The notes under the pieces: generated by a model
Databases searched by the model: none
Told to the model about the DNA's origin: nothing
What the model saw: only the letters and a program-made list of their open reading frames with translations
Position numbers and translations under genes: made by a program
Shown: positions 39,372 to 48,862 of the stretch, piece after piece
Position numbering within the stretch: position 1 is the stretch's first letter
How the letters are laid out: each line of letters opens with the position of its first letter
DNA from: Caulobacter endophyticus
Lineage (GTDB): Bacteria; Pseudomonadota; Alphaproteobacteria; Caulobacterales; Caulobacteraceae
Direction: 5' to 3'
Assembly (NCBI RefSeq): GCF_029543245.1
Contig: NZ_JARQWV010000013.1
Coordinates: 90,384-154,383, forward strand
Length of the DNA stretch: 64,000 nt

Positions 39372-39992
39372 ATGGACGCCTTTCTCCAGAGCCTGCACAG
39401 CCTCGTCGTCGAGCACCGCCTGCTGGTGTGCGCGATCCTGGCGGTCGTCACCCTGCTCGAAGCGTTGATGCTGGTCGGGGTGCTGATCCCGATCATGGCG
39501 GTGATGTTGACGGCCGGCGCGCTGATCGCCACCGGCTCGCTGCATCCGGTCGAGGTGATCGTCTGGTGCAGCGTCGGTGCGGCCCTGGGCGACGCGATCT
39601 CCTATCTGATGGGCCGCCACATGGGCGCCTGGGCCGTGCGCCATCCGGTGCTGGCCAAGCACCGCCGCACGGTGGCGCGCGCCCGCCTCTACACCCGCCG
39701 TTACGGCGTGCTGGCCCTGGCCGTGGCCCGTTACCTCGGCCCGCTGCGGCCGTTCGTGCCCATGGCCGCGGGCATGACCCGGATGCGCGACTGGACCTTC
39801 CACGCGGCCAACACCGTCACCGCCCCGGTCTGGGTGGTCAGCGTCCTGGCCCCCGGCTATCTGGCGGCCCGCAACCTCGGCTACTGGAAGCCCGATCCGA
39901 TGCTGCTGGGAACCCTGGTCGCCGGCGCCCTGCTGCTGGTCGCCACGCTGGCCCTGGTGCGTATCAACAAGGCCGCGCCCTCGAAGGCCTGA
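39372..39992 (+). CDS. DedA-family membrane protein
   Basis: Integral membrane protein of 206 residues with the DedA/VTT fold. ALMLVGVLIPIMAVMLTAGALIATG begins the re-entrant segment. GAALGDAISYLMGRHMGAW and ARYLGPLRPFVPMAAGMTRM hold the conserved Glu/Asp- and Arg-containing motifs of the family. Members flip undecaprenyl phosphate or phospholipids and support proton-motive-force homeostasis. The ATG at 39372 is chosen; a TTG start at 39339 would add residues without a family match. It converges with pbpC 10 bases away. Confidence 0.88.
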   Translation: MDAFLQSLHSLVVEHRLLVCAILAVVTLLEALMLVGVLIPIMAVMLTAGALIATGSLHPVEVIVWCSVGAALGDAISYLMGRHMGAWAVRHPVLAKHRRTVARARLYTRRYGVLALAVARYLGPLRPFVPMAAGMTRMRDWTFHAANTVTAPVWVVSVLAPGYLAARNLGYWKPDPMLLGTLVAGALLLVATLALVRINKAAPSKA

Positions 39993-40002
39993 GCCTTCCC
40001 GT

Positions 40003-42108
40003 TCAGCCCGGCGCCCTGATGCGCACTCGGGCGCTGGCCGCCCGGCCCTGGTCGTCGACCACCCGCAGCCGATAGAAGCCCGCCGCCGCCGGCCGCCAGA
40101 CCGGCTTGCCGCCGACCGGATCGTCGGCCAGGGGCTTGCCGTCCACGTACCACGACAGGTTCTCGCCGCCGGCCGCCAGCACCAGGCCGCGCGAACCCTT
40201 GCCCAGCCCCTCGACCTGCACCGTCGCGCCGTCGGGCGGGAAGATCAGGCGGGGACCCTCGTCGGCCACGGTCCGCAACTGCTGTAGGGCGCCCGGCGCC
40301 GACTTCGGCGCGATCGGGCGCGGGGCGGTGGGTGGCGCGCCCACCAGGTCGGCGACGTCGAACAGGGTGGGCAGGGCCGCGTCGCGCCCCGTGAGGCCGC
40401 CGCGCGCGCCGCCGTCGGCCCGGCCGGTCCAGACGACGATGGCGTGGCCGCCGACGATCCCCGCCGCCACCGCGTCGCGAAAGCCGTAGGAGGTGCCGGT
40501 CTTGAAGGCCATGGCCGGACCGCCCCGTGTCAGGGCCGAAGGCGCGCGACCGCGCGGGCCGGGCGCCTCGCGCAGGATGTCGAGCACCTGGTTCACGGCC
40601 TCGGGCCGGGCGATGCGGGTTCCGGCCTGGTGTTCGCGGTCCCTGGCCTGGTCGAGCGTATAGGCCAGCGGCTTGACCACCCCGCCGTCGCCCAGGCCAG
40701 CATAGAGGGTGGCGAGGTCGCGCAGGGTGATGCCCGCCCCGCCCAGGGCCAGGGCCAGGCCCGCGGCCTTCACCTCGGCCTTGGGGCGCAGCAGCTTGAC
40801 GCCGCCGGCCTCGAGGCGGGCGGCGAAGGCCTCGGGGCCGATCTTCTCCAGGGTGGCGACGGCCGGCACGTTCAGCGAATAGGCCAGGGCCTCGCGGGCG
40901 GTGACCTTGCCGTGGAACACCCGGTCGAAGTTCTCCGGCTGGTAGTCGGCGAAACGCGTCTGGGCGTCGTCGATCTGGGTGTCGGGCGCCAGCATGCCGT
41001 CGTCGAAGGCGAAGGCGTAGACGAAGGGCTTCAGCGCCGAGCCGGGTGATCGCACGGCGCTGGTCATGTCCACCCAGCCGCCGGGCCGATCGCGGCCGGC
41101 CGAGCCCACGAGAGCGCGCACGGCCCGGTCGCGGATCCGCACGACGATGATGGCGGCGGTGGCTTCGGGACCCTGGCCGGCGGCGACGGCGGCGGCCAGG
41201 GGCTCCAGCCGCGATTGCAGGTCGGGGTCGATGGTGGTCAGCACGCTGGGCTGGCTGGCGGGCGCGGCGGCGGCCTGCTGGCCGGCTAGGTGCCAGGCCA
41301 TGGCCGGGAAGGGGCTGCGGCGCGGGATCAGCTCGCCCTCGGCCTCGACGGCGGCGATGTTGGTCAGCACCCCGGCGCGGACCATCTTGTCCAGCACCGC
41401 CCGGCGCGCCTCGCGCGCGGCCTCGGGCCGGCGGTCGGGACGGCGGGCCTCGGGCGCCTGGGGCAGGGCGATCAGCAGGGCCTGCTCGCCGTCGGTCAGG
41501 CTGGACGGCTCGTGGCCGAAATAGGAGAGGCTGGCCCCGCGCACCCCCTCCAGATTGCCGCCGTAGGGGGCAAGCGTCAGGTAGAGGGCGAGGATCTCGT
41601 CCTTGCTCAGCCGGCTTTCCAGCTGGGCGGCGCGAACCATCTCGATCAGCTTGGAGCCGAGGTTGCGCGGCCGGGGCTCCAGCAGGCGGGCGGTCTGCAT
41701 CGACAGGGTCGAGGCGCCGCTGCTGACCCGGCCGTGCACGATCGCCGATCCCGTGGCGCGGACCACGGCGATGGGATCGACGCCCAGATGCCAACGGAAA
41801 CGAGCGTCCTCTACCGCCACGAGACGCTTGAGGAAGGTCGGGTCGGTGCGTTCGAGGTCGGCCCTCACCCGCCAGCGGCCGTCCTCCACCGGCAGGGCGC
41901 GCAGCCACGCCCCGCGCTCGCCCAGCACCACGGGGGAAGAGCGCTTGGCGCGGCTCATGTCCGGCGGGAAGGCGGCGCTGAGCGCGAACACCCCGACCTG
42001 GGCGGCGAGGAAGCCGGTGAGCAGGCGGGTGATCAGCGGGACCTTCCCCTCCCCCTGGATGGGGGAGGGGGCAGGGGTGGGGGTGGTCTCGGCGTTGGCG
42101 GTGGTCAC
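40003..42108 (-). CDS. pbpC: Penicillin-binding protein 1C
   Basis: Bifunctional peptidoglycan synthase of 701 residues. An N-terminal anchor helix (about 27-46) is followed by the glycosyltransferase domain, with catalytic Glu100 in VAVEDARFRWH and further motifs SSGASTLSMQTARL and PYGGNLEGVRGAS. The transpeptidase domain has Ser357/Lys360 (SPGSALKPF), Ser411-x-Asn413 (SLN) and Lys536-Thr-Gly (KTGTS). The C-terminal beta domain is typical of PbpC. The gene follows alpha-2-macroglobulin, as in many bacteria. Residues about 10-22 (PTPAPSPIQGEGK) are encoded by an intergenic-type palindromic repeat. Confidence 0.94.
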   Translation of the reverse strand: MTTANAETTPTPAPSPIQGEGKVPLITRLLTGFLAAQVGVFALSAAFPPDMSRAKRSSPVVLGERGAWLRALPVEDGRWRVRADLERTDPTFLKRLVAVEDARFRWHLGVDPIAVVRATGSAIVHGRVSSGASTLSMQTARLLEPRPRNLGSKLIEMVRAAQLESRLSKDEILALYLTLAPYGGNLEGVRGASLSYFGHEPSSLTDGEQALLIALPQAPEARRPDRRPEAAREARRAVLDKMVRAGVLTNIAAVEAEGELIPRRSPFPAMAWHLAGQQAAAAPASQPSVLTTIDPDLQSRLEPLAAAVAAGQGPEATAAIIVVRIRDRAVRALVGSAGRDRPGGWVDMTSAVRSPGSALKPFVYAFAFDDGMLAPDTQIDDAQTRFADYQPENFDRVFHGKVTAREALAYSLNVPAVATLEKIGPEAFAARLEAGGVKLLRPKAEVKAAGLALALGGAGITLRDLATLYAGLGDGGVVKPLAYTLDQARDREHQAGTRIARPEAVNQVLDILREAPGPRGRAPSALTRGGPAMAFKTGTSYGFRDAVAAGIVGGHAIVVWTGRADGGARGGLTGRDAALPTLFDVADLVGAPPTAPRPIAPKSAPGALQQLRTVADEGPRLIFPPDGATVQVEGLGKGSRGLVLAAGGENLSWYVDGKPLADDPVGGKPVWRPAAAGFYRLRVVDDQGRAASARVRIRAPG

Positions 42109-42172
42109 GGCGCTTCACCTTCAAGCGCTGTCACCCCCATCCCCGACCCTTCCCCCATCAAAGGGGGAAGGG
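42046..42172. repeat. Inverted pair of palindromic repeats spanning the pbpC start
   Basis: The left element (42046-42085) has stem CCCCTCCCCC-TGGA-TGGGGGAGGGG and lies inside the pbpC coding sequence. The right element (42132-42172) has CCCTTCCCCC/GGGGGAAGGG and lies in the gap to the alpha-2-macroglobulin gene. They oppose each other around the pbpC start codon. Confidence 0.7.
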
Positions 42173-42184
42173 AGTAGTCAGCGG

Positions 42185-45100
42185 TCACTGCCCCGCCGCG
42201 ATGATCGTGCGGCCGGCGTCCGACCGGGCGGCGATGCTCGGGCGGTACATGTCCTTGGCCACGGCGCCGGGCAGGAAGAACTCGCCCGGCGTCACGGCCC
42301 GCGCGATGTAGGCCATGGCGAAGGGCTTGTTGCCCTCCAGGTCGAGCGCGGCGATGTAGCGGTCGTCGCGGCTTTCCTGGGCGTCCGGCGTCGACAGCTC
42401 CCCTAAGAACCGGAACGGTCCGTTCTGGGCGTCGTCGGCGCCGAGCGGGGCCTCGATCTCGAAGCCGGCCGGCAGGGCGTCGTCGACCACCAGGGCGGTC
42501 GAGCGGGCCTGCATCGACCGGCCCTGGATCAGCACGATCACCCGTTCGCCCTGGCGGATGGCCGACGGATCGACCGCCCCGCCGCTCATCGTGAACAGCC
42601 GCTTGCTGACCGACAGGCCGTTGCTCTCGGCGACCGGGGCTGCGATCGGCGTGCCGCGGACGCTGACCGTCCGCCACAGGGCGCCCTTGCCCTTGTTGGT
42701 GAAGCGGGCGTCGGCCAGCTTGCCCACGGCCCAGCGCGGCGCGCCGCCGGCAGCCGGCAGGGCGACGACGTTCTGGGCCTCGATATTGATGGGGCCGGCG
42801 GCCTTCATCAGCTGGTGGGCGGCGTAGAGAAGCTGGGCCTGCTCCTGGGTGTTCAGGGCGTCGGGATCCTTGACCACGTTCTCCAGGCGGCCTTGCAGCC
42901 TGGCGGCGACGTCGGTCTGGCCGGCCTGAACCGCCAGAGCCGTGACGGCGGCCACGTCGCGCAGCGGGCTCTGGTACCAGTCGTATTCGTCGCGCCAGTT
43001 CAGCGAGTTCACCGCCTGGCGCATGGCCGAGCGGGCCCGGGCGTGGTCGCCCATCAGCGCCAGGCCCGCGGCCACCTGGGCCTTGGCGATCGGCTGGTCC
43101 TCGTCCTTCATCTGCACGTCGTGCCACCAGCGCAGGCGGGCCAGGTCCCCGCGCCCGGCCTTGGCCAGGACGTAGAGGGCGTAGGCGCTGGCCCGGCGGC
43201 GCATGCGCTGGGTCGCCTTGCGGCTTTCGTCCTCGTTGCGGCCCCACCAGGACGGATACTCCATCCGGTAGGCGACCGAGGCCCAGCCGTCGGGACGGCT
43301 GACCTGACGCATGGCGTTCAGCGCCTTGTCCAGAGCCTCGTCGGGCACGGCCACGCCTTGCGCCTTGGCCTCCAGCAGGAAGTCGGTGGCGTAGGCGCCC
43401 AGCCACGGGTCGGCCTCGCCATCGCCCACCCGCCACAGGCCGAAGGCCCCGTCGAGGGTCTGGCGATCCAAGAGGCGGCCCACCGCCCCGGCCAGGGCGG
43501 CCGGCGTGCGCTTGAGCTTGGGATCGGTCGAGAGGCTCTGGGCGTAGAGCAGCGGATAGGCCGCCGACACCACCTGTTCGGTGCAGCCGTACGGGTAGCG
43601 CTGCAAGGCCACCGCGATCGCCGACGGGTCGAAGCCCTTGAACGGCGAGTAGCTGACCTGCAGCGTCACGTCGCCGGCCGCCAGGCCCGACAAGAGCTGG
43701 TAGCCCGGCGTGTAGGTCGCGCCCGGGGCCTGCAGCTCGGTGGTGGTGCGCACCACGTCGCCCCAGCCCAGGCGGGTCTGGATCGGATAGTCCTTGGCTG
43801 TCGAGAAGTCGGGACCGGTGACCTTGAAGCCGATCTTGCCGATGCCGGTGACGTCGGGCGCCAGGAAGGGGATCTTCTCGGCGACGCGCTGGCCCAGGAT
43901 CAGGGTGATCACCTTCCTGAAGGCGACCTTCAATCCGCCGGACGCATTGGCCTCGGCGGTGTAGGCGCCGGGCTTGCCCTCGACATTGTGCAGCTCCAGC
44001 GTCGCGGTCGGCTTGTCGCCGGGCGACAGGAAGCGGGGCAGGTTGAGGTCGGCCACCACCGGCTGGCGCACGGTCATGGCCTTGGAGCCCGAGCCCACGG
44101 CGTTGTCGGTCCAGGCCACGGCCATGATCCGCAGCTCGCCGTTGAAGTCGGCCGGCGGCAGCTTGATCGTCGCCTTGCCGTCGAGGCCGGTCTCGACCAC
44201 GCCCGACCACAGGGCCACGGTCTTGATCGGCGTGACCGTCAGGCCCTCGCCGCCCAGTTCGTCGCCGCCGAAGTTGACGTTGGCCGGCGCGCCCATGTTC
44301 GGATCGAGCAGGCGGCCGTAGTCGTCACGGTAGTCGAGCGTCAGGGCCCGCTTGCCGAAGTACCACTTCACCGGGTCGGGGCTTTCCTGGCGGGTCAGGC
44401 GCAGCACGCCCTCGTCCACCGCCGCCACCGTGACGCGGGCCTTCTGGCCAAAGGAGAGGCCCTGCACCTTGAGCGGGATTTCCACCGGCGCCTTGGAGTC
44501 GAGCTTCGCAGGCGTTGCGATGTCGACCGTCAGCTTGCGGCCCTTGGGCTCCAGCGGCACGTAGACGAGGCCCAGGGCCCGCTTGGGCTTGGGCGAGGCC
44601 ACGGGGTCGCGCGGCTGGATGACGGTGACCATCACATAGGCCCCGCCGCCCCAGGCGGCGCTGGTCTTCAGCTTCACGGTCGCGCCGTTCTCGCCGACCG
44701 AGATGGTCTTGAAGTCGATCAGGCGGTCGGTGGCCACGGCCACCTGGGCCTGGCCGGCATAGGGGGCCTTCAGCGTGATCTCGACGGTGTCGCCCTGGGC
44801 GTAGGCCTTTGCTCCGGCCGAAACGCGGACGAAGTCGGGGGCCTCGGCGTCCTTGGCCGGCGAGCCCCAGCCCGACGAGAAGCGCGCGACGGTCTTGGTC
44901 CCTTCGGGGCCTTCGATCACCAGCCGGTAGTCGCCCCAGCCCAGGCGGCGGTTGATCCGCGCGCTGGACCCGGCCGACATGTTCAGCGCGCCCTTGGCCA
45001 CGACGGCGTCGCGGCTGGTGCGCCGCCACTGCCAGCGGCCGTCCTGCTGGAACCAGTCGTAGTTCCAGTTCTCGCTGATCAGGGTGTAGCTGGCGGTGGT

Positions 45101-47215
45101 CGAGACCTTCTTGCCGGCGGCGTCGACGGCGATGACCTCGAGGCTCACCGGCGGGTCGTCGCGGCCGGAACCGTCGCCCTGCTCGACCTTGACGCCGTAA
45201 TAGATCGGCTTGCCGCGAACCTTGAGCTCCAGGCCCTCGCGCACGGGACGGCCGCCGGGCTCGAACACCGAGGCGGTGACCGCCGCCACCAGGGGCTGGC
45301 CGGTGTCGCCGACGTCGGAGGTGCCGAGGTTCAGGACCGCGCGGCCTTCGCCGTCGGTAACGGTCGTGCCCAGCTCGATCAGCTTCTCGTCGAAGGGCTC
45401 CTTGGCGTCGCCCCACTCGAAGCCCCTGTATTGCGGGAAGGGATCGGCATCCCGGCGCAGGCGGGCCTCGCCCTGCGTCTGCAGGCCCGAGCCCGGCGCG
45501 CCGTAGAGGAAGCGGGCGTTGACCGCGATCTGGCGGGTCTCGCCGATGCGGATCGGCGTGCTCTCCTGGCCGGTGGCGGTGACCGCCAGCCGCTGGGGCG
45601 CGAAGTCCTCGACGCTGAAGCTCAGCGAGCCGGACGAGGCCTCGATGCCTTCGATGTGCAGTTCGGCGGTCCAGCGGCCGCGCGGGGCGCTGCGCGGCAG
45701 GGCGATGTCGATCGGCACGGCGCCGGCGTTGGCCTGACCGAACCACCAGCGCTTGAACTCCACGCCCGAGGGGCGCTTGACCAGAATGTAGCCCTTGCGG
45801 TCGTTGACCGCCTTGGCCATGCGGTCGCGGATCATCGCCGTCAGGTGCACGGTCTCGCCGGGGCGATAGATGCCGCGGTCGGCATAGAGCCAGCCGTCGA
45901 TGTCGCTGCCGACGGCGCGGCCGCCCTCGCTTTCGGTGCGGCCGCCGACGCCCTGCTTGGACAGGTCCACCGGCGAGCGGTCGAGGTCGAGCACCGACAG
46001 GTCGCCTTCGGGACCATAGGCCATGACCATCTTGGCGCGCTCGCCGCCTTCGCCCTTCAGCAGGGGGCGGGGGAAGCGCACGCGGCCGTCGGCGTCGCTC
46101 TTGACCTCGGCCAGGGGCTCGCCGTCCCGGGCGACCAGGGCCACGCGCACGCCGGCCACGGTCTTGGCGGTCTTCAGCGAGCGGACCACGACGTCCAGCG
46201 CTTCGGAGCCGTCATAGGCGATCAGCGCCATGTCGGTGAACACGATCCAGCGGCGGGCCTGGGCCGGCGGGGTGTCGCCCTCGCCGTCGGGATCGCGGCC
46301 GCCCGAGGCGTCGCGCGCCTTGATCAGATAGGCGCCGGGCTTCATCTCCTTGAGCACCGCGCCCAGCGGGAAGACCGTGGTGGCCTTGGCGCCGGCCGCG
46401 CCGTCGACCGAGACCTCGCCCTTCCAGATGCGGCGGCCTTCGTCGCCGGCGCTGTCCTCGCCATAGTCGCCGGCCCAGTCGCCCTCGCCGGTGGGATCGG
46501 GCGCGCTGATCGACTTGCGCACCAGGTTGCGGTCGGACACGCGCCAGACTTCGACGGCCAGCTTCTGGACGTTCATGGTCTCGATGGCGACGCCGTCGGA
46601 CTCCTCGCGCGGCAGGATCACACCGTCGCCGGCGAAGCCGACATAGGGGGGCTTTTCGCCGAAGGTGAAGTCGACGTCGGCGTTGGCGCCCAGGGTCTCG
46701 CCGCCCTTGGCGGGCAGGCCCTTGAGCAGGGTGATGCGGCGGTCGGTGAAGCCGACGCCGCCGATGCACAGCTCGTCGCCCTTGACCCGCACGGCCGGGG
46801 TGCGGCCGAGGTCGGGCGAGACCATGACGAAGTCGGCATAGGCCGTGGACGGGTCGAGATCGCGGCTCATCTGGATGCAGGCCATGGCCTCGCCGCCGGA
46901 GCTGTCGATGCGGGTGCGCCAGACGGCGAAGCCTTCGGGCTTGGGGACGCCGCGCCGGCGGGCGTTTGCGTCGCGCGGCTTGCCGAACAGCGACCAGGCC
47001 TCGCCCTTGACGGCGGCCGCGCCGGACGCGGCCTTGGTCCCGCCGCCGAACCAGCCGAGATCGGCGGTCTTGGCGGCCACGAAGCCGCCGCCGAAGCCGA
47101 CGACCAGCGCGCCCGCCGCTATGGCCACGGCGGGGGTCTTCAGCTGAGACTTGATCCGGGTCCAGACGGAGGTTTTGGCCGCGCCGTCGCCTTGCGGCGT
47201 CTCGTCCGTCGACAT
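42185..47215 (-). CDS. Bacterial alpha-2-macroglobulin (YfhM-like)
   Basis: Giant periplasmic protease trap of 1676 residues, anchored by one N-terminal helix (about residues 28-50). It contains serial macroglobulin-like beta domains and MG-type motifs such as DRGIYRPGETVHLTAMIRD. The bait region lies before GLTVTPIKTVALWSGVVETG. The thioester motif is present and intact: Cys1211-Thr-Glu-Gln1214 in YPYGCTEQVVSAAYPL. An alpha-alpha toroid (DRQTLDGAFGLW and following) and a C-terminal receptor-like domain complete it. Covalent capture of foreign proteases is expected. pbpC follows after 76 bases, the usual pairing thought to guard and repair breached envelope. Confidence 0.95.
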   Translation of the reverse strand: MSTDETPQGDGAAKTSVWTRIKSQLKTPAVAIAAGALVVGFGGGFVAAKTADLGWFGGGTKAASGAAAVKGEAWSLFGKPRDANARRRGVPKPEGFAVWRTRIDSSGGEAMACIQMSRDLDPSTAYADFVMVSPDLGRTPAVRVKGDELCIGGVGFTDRRITLLKGLPAKGGETLGANADVDFTFGEKPPYVGFAGDGVILPREESDGVAIETMNVQKLAVEVWRVSDRNLVRKSISAPDPTGEGDWAGDYGEDSAGDEGRRIWKGEVSVDGAAGAKATTVFPLGAVLKEMKPGAYLIKARDASGGRDPDGEGDTPPAQARRWIVFTDMALIAYDGSEALDVVVRSLKTAKTVAGVRVALVARDGEPLAEVKSDADGRVRFPRPLLKGEGGERAKMVMAYGPEGDLSVLDLDRSPVDLSKQGVGGRTESEGGRAVGSDIDGWLYADRGIYRPGETVHLTAMIRDRMAKAVNDRKGYILVKRPSGVEFKRWWFGQANAGAVPIDIALPRSAPRGRWTAELHIEGIEASSGSLSFSVEDFAPQRLAVTATGQESTPIRIGETRQIAVNARFLYGAPGSGLQTQGEARLRRDADPFPQYRGFEWGDAKEPFDEKLIELGTTVTDGEGRAVLNLGTSDVGDTGQPLVAAVTASVFEPGGRPVREGLELKVRGKPIYYGVKVEQGDGSGRDDPPVSLEVIAVDAAGKKVSTTASYTLISENWNYDWFQQDGRWQWRRTSRDAVVAKGALNMSAGSSARINRRLGWGDYRLVIEGPEGTKTVARFSSGWGSPAKDAEAPDFVRVSAGAKAYAQGDTVEITLKAPYAGQAQVAVATDRLIDFKTISVGENGATVKLKTSAAWGGGAYVMVTVIQPRDPVASPKPKRALGLVYVPLEPKGRKLTVDIATPAKLDSKAPVEIPLKVQGLSFGQKARVTVAAVDEGVLRLTRQESPDPVKWYFGKRALTLDYRDDYGRLLDPNMGAPANVNFGGDELGGEGLTVTPIKTVALWSGVVETGLDGKATIKLPPADFNGELRIMAVAWTDNAVGSGSKAMTVRQPVVADLNLPRFLSPGDKPTATLELHNVEGKPGAYTAEANASGGLKVAFRKVITLILGQRVAEKIPFLAPDVTGIGKIGFKVTGPDFSTAKDYPIQTRLGWGDVVRTTTELQAPGATYTPGYQLLSGLAAGDVTLQVSYSPFKGFDPSAIAVALQRYPYGCTEQVVSAAYPLLYAQSLSTDPKLKRTPAALAGAVGRLLDRQTLDGAFGLWRVGDGEADPWLGAYATDFLLEAKAQGVAVPDEALDKALNAMRQVSRPDGWASVAYRMEYPSWWGRNEDESRKATQRMRRRASAYALYVLAKAGRGDLARLRWWHDVQMKDEDQPIAKAQVAAGLALMGDHARARSAMRQAVNSLNWRDEYDWYQSPLRDVAAVTALAVQAGQTDVAARLQGRLENVVKDPDALNTQEQAQLLYAAHQLMKAAGPINIEAQNVVALPAAGGAPRWAVGKLADARFTNKGKGALWRTVSVRGTPIAAPVAESNGLSVSKRLFTMSGGAVDPSAIRQGERVIVLIQGRSMQARSTALVVDDALPAGFEIEAPLGADDAQNGPFRFLGELSTPDAQESRDDRYIAALDLEGNKPFAMAYIARAVTPGEFFLPGAVAKDMYRPSIAARSDAGRTIIAAGQ

Positions 47216-47337
47216 CCGTCGTCTCTCCCAAACCCGAAGTGATTTGGGGGACTTGAACCTAAGCGCGAGCGGGGGTCAACGGCGTCGCGATAATGGTTCT
47301 CAAGGTTTCGCGCGAAGCAACCGGTTACCGCTTCCGG

Positions 47338-48198
47338 TCAAGCTTCGAAGGCGACCTGGGCGGTGGTCAGGTCGTAGGTGGCCGGCACGATCTTCAGGCG
47401 GCCCTGGGCGATGCGCTCGGCCAGGATGCCGTCGGCGACCTTGAGGCGCGAGGCAATGTTGCGGGCGTTGCGGCGGGCGGCAGCGTCGTGCAGGTCGGCG
47501 GCCTTCTCGCCCTGGGCGTCGAACACCGCCGGCAGGATCGGCGCCAGCATGGCCTCGAACACGCCGGTGGGGCGGGACTTGCGGGTGGCCGCGTCGACGG
47601 CCGCGCCGACCACGCCGCACTTGGTGTGGCCCAGCACCACGACCAGCGAGGCGCCCAGGGTATCGACGGCGTAGACGATGGCGCCCAAGGCTTCGGGGCC
47701 GACGGTCGGGCCGGCCGCGCGCAGGACGAAGAGGTCGCCCAGATTGCAGTTGAACAGAAGCTCGGGCGCCACGCGGCTGTCGCTGCAGGCCACGACCACG
47801 GCGAACGGCCGCTCGCTGGCGGCCATCTCGCCGATACGGGCGATCGATGGCGAGACGAGGCTGGCGCCGCCGCGGGCGAAGGCGGCGTTGCCCTGCTTGA
47901 GCCGGCCCAGGGCCTCGTCGGGGCTGATGCTGGGGACGGGCTTGGCCGGCTGCACCTGCACGCCCGAGACGGTGGTCGGGTCTTCGGCCTGCGCGCCCTC
48001 CAGCGGCTTGACCGTCTTCAGCGCCTTGTCGAGGGCGGCCTTGTCGCCGGGCTGGGTGGCCAGGGCCTTGGCGGTGCGGCGCGCCTTGGGCTTCCAGACC
48101 GGCGGGGTCCTGGTCTCCTGGTAGCCCTCGGCATGAGCCAGGACGGGGGCTGCGAGGCCGGCGGCCAGCCCGCCCAGCAGGATGCGTCGAGAAACCAT
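47338..48198 (-). CDS. Beta-class carbonic anhydrase, Tat-exported
   Basis: Second beta-carbonic anhydrase, 286 residues. Zinc ligands are Cys138, Asp140 and Arg142 (VACSDSRVAPE), His191 and Cys194 (GHTKCGVVGAA). It differs from the cytoplasmic enzyme at 38200 by an N-terminal Tat-type signal (MVSRRILLGGLAAGLAAPVLA) and about 65 extra residues rich in Lys, Ala and Pro before the catalytic domain. It is probably periplasmic, and export folded through Tat would suit a zinc enzyme. A GGTTAACC palindrome lies about 47 bases upstream of the start. Confidence 0.9.
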   Translation of the reverse strand: MVSRRILLGGLAAGLAAPVLAHAEGYQETRTPPVWKPKARRTAKALATQPGDKAALDKALKTVKPLEGAQAEDPTTVSGVQVQPAKPVPSISPDEALGRLKQGNAAFARGGASLVSPSIARIGEMAASERPFAVVVACSDSRVAPELLFNCNLGDLFVLRAAGPTVGPEALGAIVYAVDTLGASLVVVLGHTKCGVVGAAVDAATRKSRPTGVFEAMLAPILPAVFDAQGEKAADLHDAAARRNARNIASRLKVADGILAERIAQGRLKIVPATYDLTTAQVAFEA

Positions 48199-48268
48199 GG
48201 TCGCCCCCGGAAACGATAAGAACGGCGCGACCCTAGGGGCTGGGGGTTAACCGGAACCCAAGCCGGGT

Positions 48269-48742
48269 TCAGAGCGGCAATTCGACGCGCTTGACCACGG
48301 TGCGCATGGCGATCGACGAGCTGACCCGCACCACGCCGGGGATCCGCGTCAGTTCCTGGCTGTGCACCCGTTCCAGGTCGTCGACATCGGCCACCACCAG
48401 CCGCAGCAGGTAGTCCGAGCCGCCGGTCATCAGGTAGCACTCGGCCACCTCACGCACGTTTGCGACCGCTTTCTCGAAGGCGGTCAGGGCGGCCTCGGCC
48501 TGGGACGACAGGGTGACGGTGACGAAGACGCTGAGCGGCAGGCCCACGGCCCGCTCGTCGATCACCGCGGCGTAGCGGCCGATGACCCCGGCGTCCTCCA
48601 GGGCCCGCACCCGGCGCAGGCAGGCCGACTCCGACAGATTGGCCGCCTTGGCCATGTCGACATAGCTGGCCCGGCCCTCGCGCTGGAGCAGGCGGAGGAT
48701 CTTTCGGTCGAACACATCCAGCGTGACCGGGGATTTCTTCAC
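48269..48742 (-). CDS. Lrp/AsnC-family regulator, probable AldR
   Basis: Transcription factor of 157 residues. An N-terminal helix-turn-helix (LDVFDRKILRLLQREGRASYVDMAKAANLSESACLRRVRALEDAGVIGRYAAVI) is joined to the RAM/AsnC ligand domain (VFVTVTLSSQAEAALTAFEKAV, YLMTGGSDYLLRLVVADVDDLERVH). The start is GTG at 48742; no ATG is available before the conserved domain. It is divergent from alanine dehydrogenase with 120 bases between. This is the classic arrangement in which an Lrp-type activator controls ald in response to alanine. Two inverted repeats lie in the gap. Confidence 0.9.
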   Translation of the reverse strand: MKKSPVTLDVFDRKILRLLQREGRASYVDMAKAANLSESACLRRVRALEDAGVIGRYAAVIDERAVGLPLSVFVTVTLSSQAEAALTAFEKAVANVREVAECYLMTGGSDYLLRLVVADVDDLERVHSQELTRIPGVVRVSSSIAMRTVVKRVELPL

Positions 48743-48759
48743 CGAATGGCTCCGTTTAC

Positions 48760-48801
48760 GCAGGATTCCTGCATACCACGTTCTTTGAGGGACGAAAGAA
48801 C
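48760..48801. promoter_or_regulatory. Inverted repeats in the lrp-ald divergent region
   Basis: GCAGGA-T-TCCTGC at 48760-48772, and GTTCTTT-8-AAAGAAC at 48780-48801. Both are perfect and lie between the two divergent starts, as expected for Lrp-family binding sites. Confidence 0.5.
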
Positions 48802-48862
48802 CAAGAAACATGCGAACGTAGAGGCGTACACCAGCGTTAAAGCTAAAAAGCGAGGAAACATC

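Noticed and set aside
42815..47242. 1475-codon open frame antisense to alpha-2-macroglobulin
   Set aside because: A shadow of a gene with an intact thioester motif and domain architecture; no recognisable motifs of its own.
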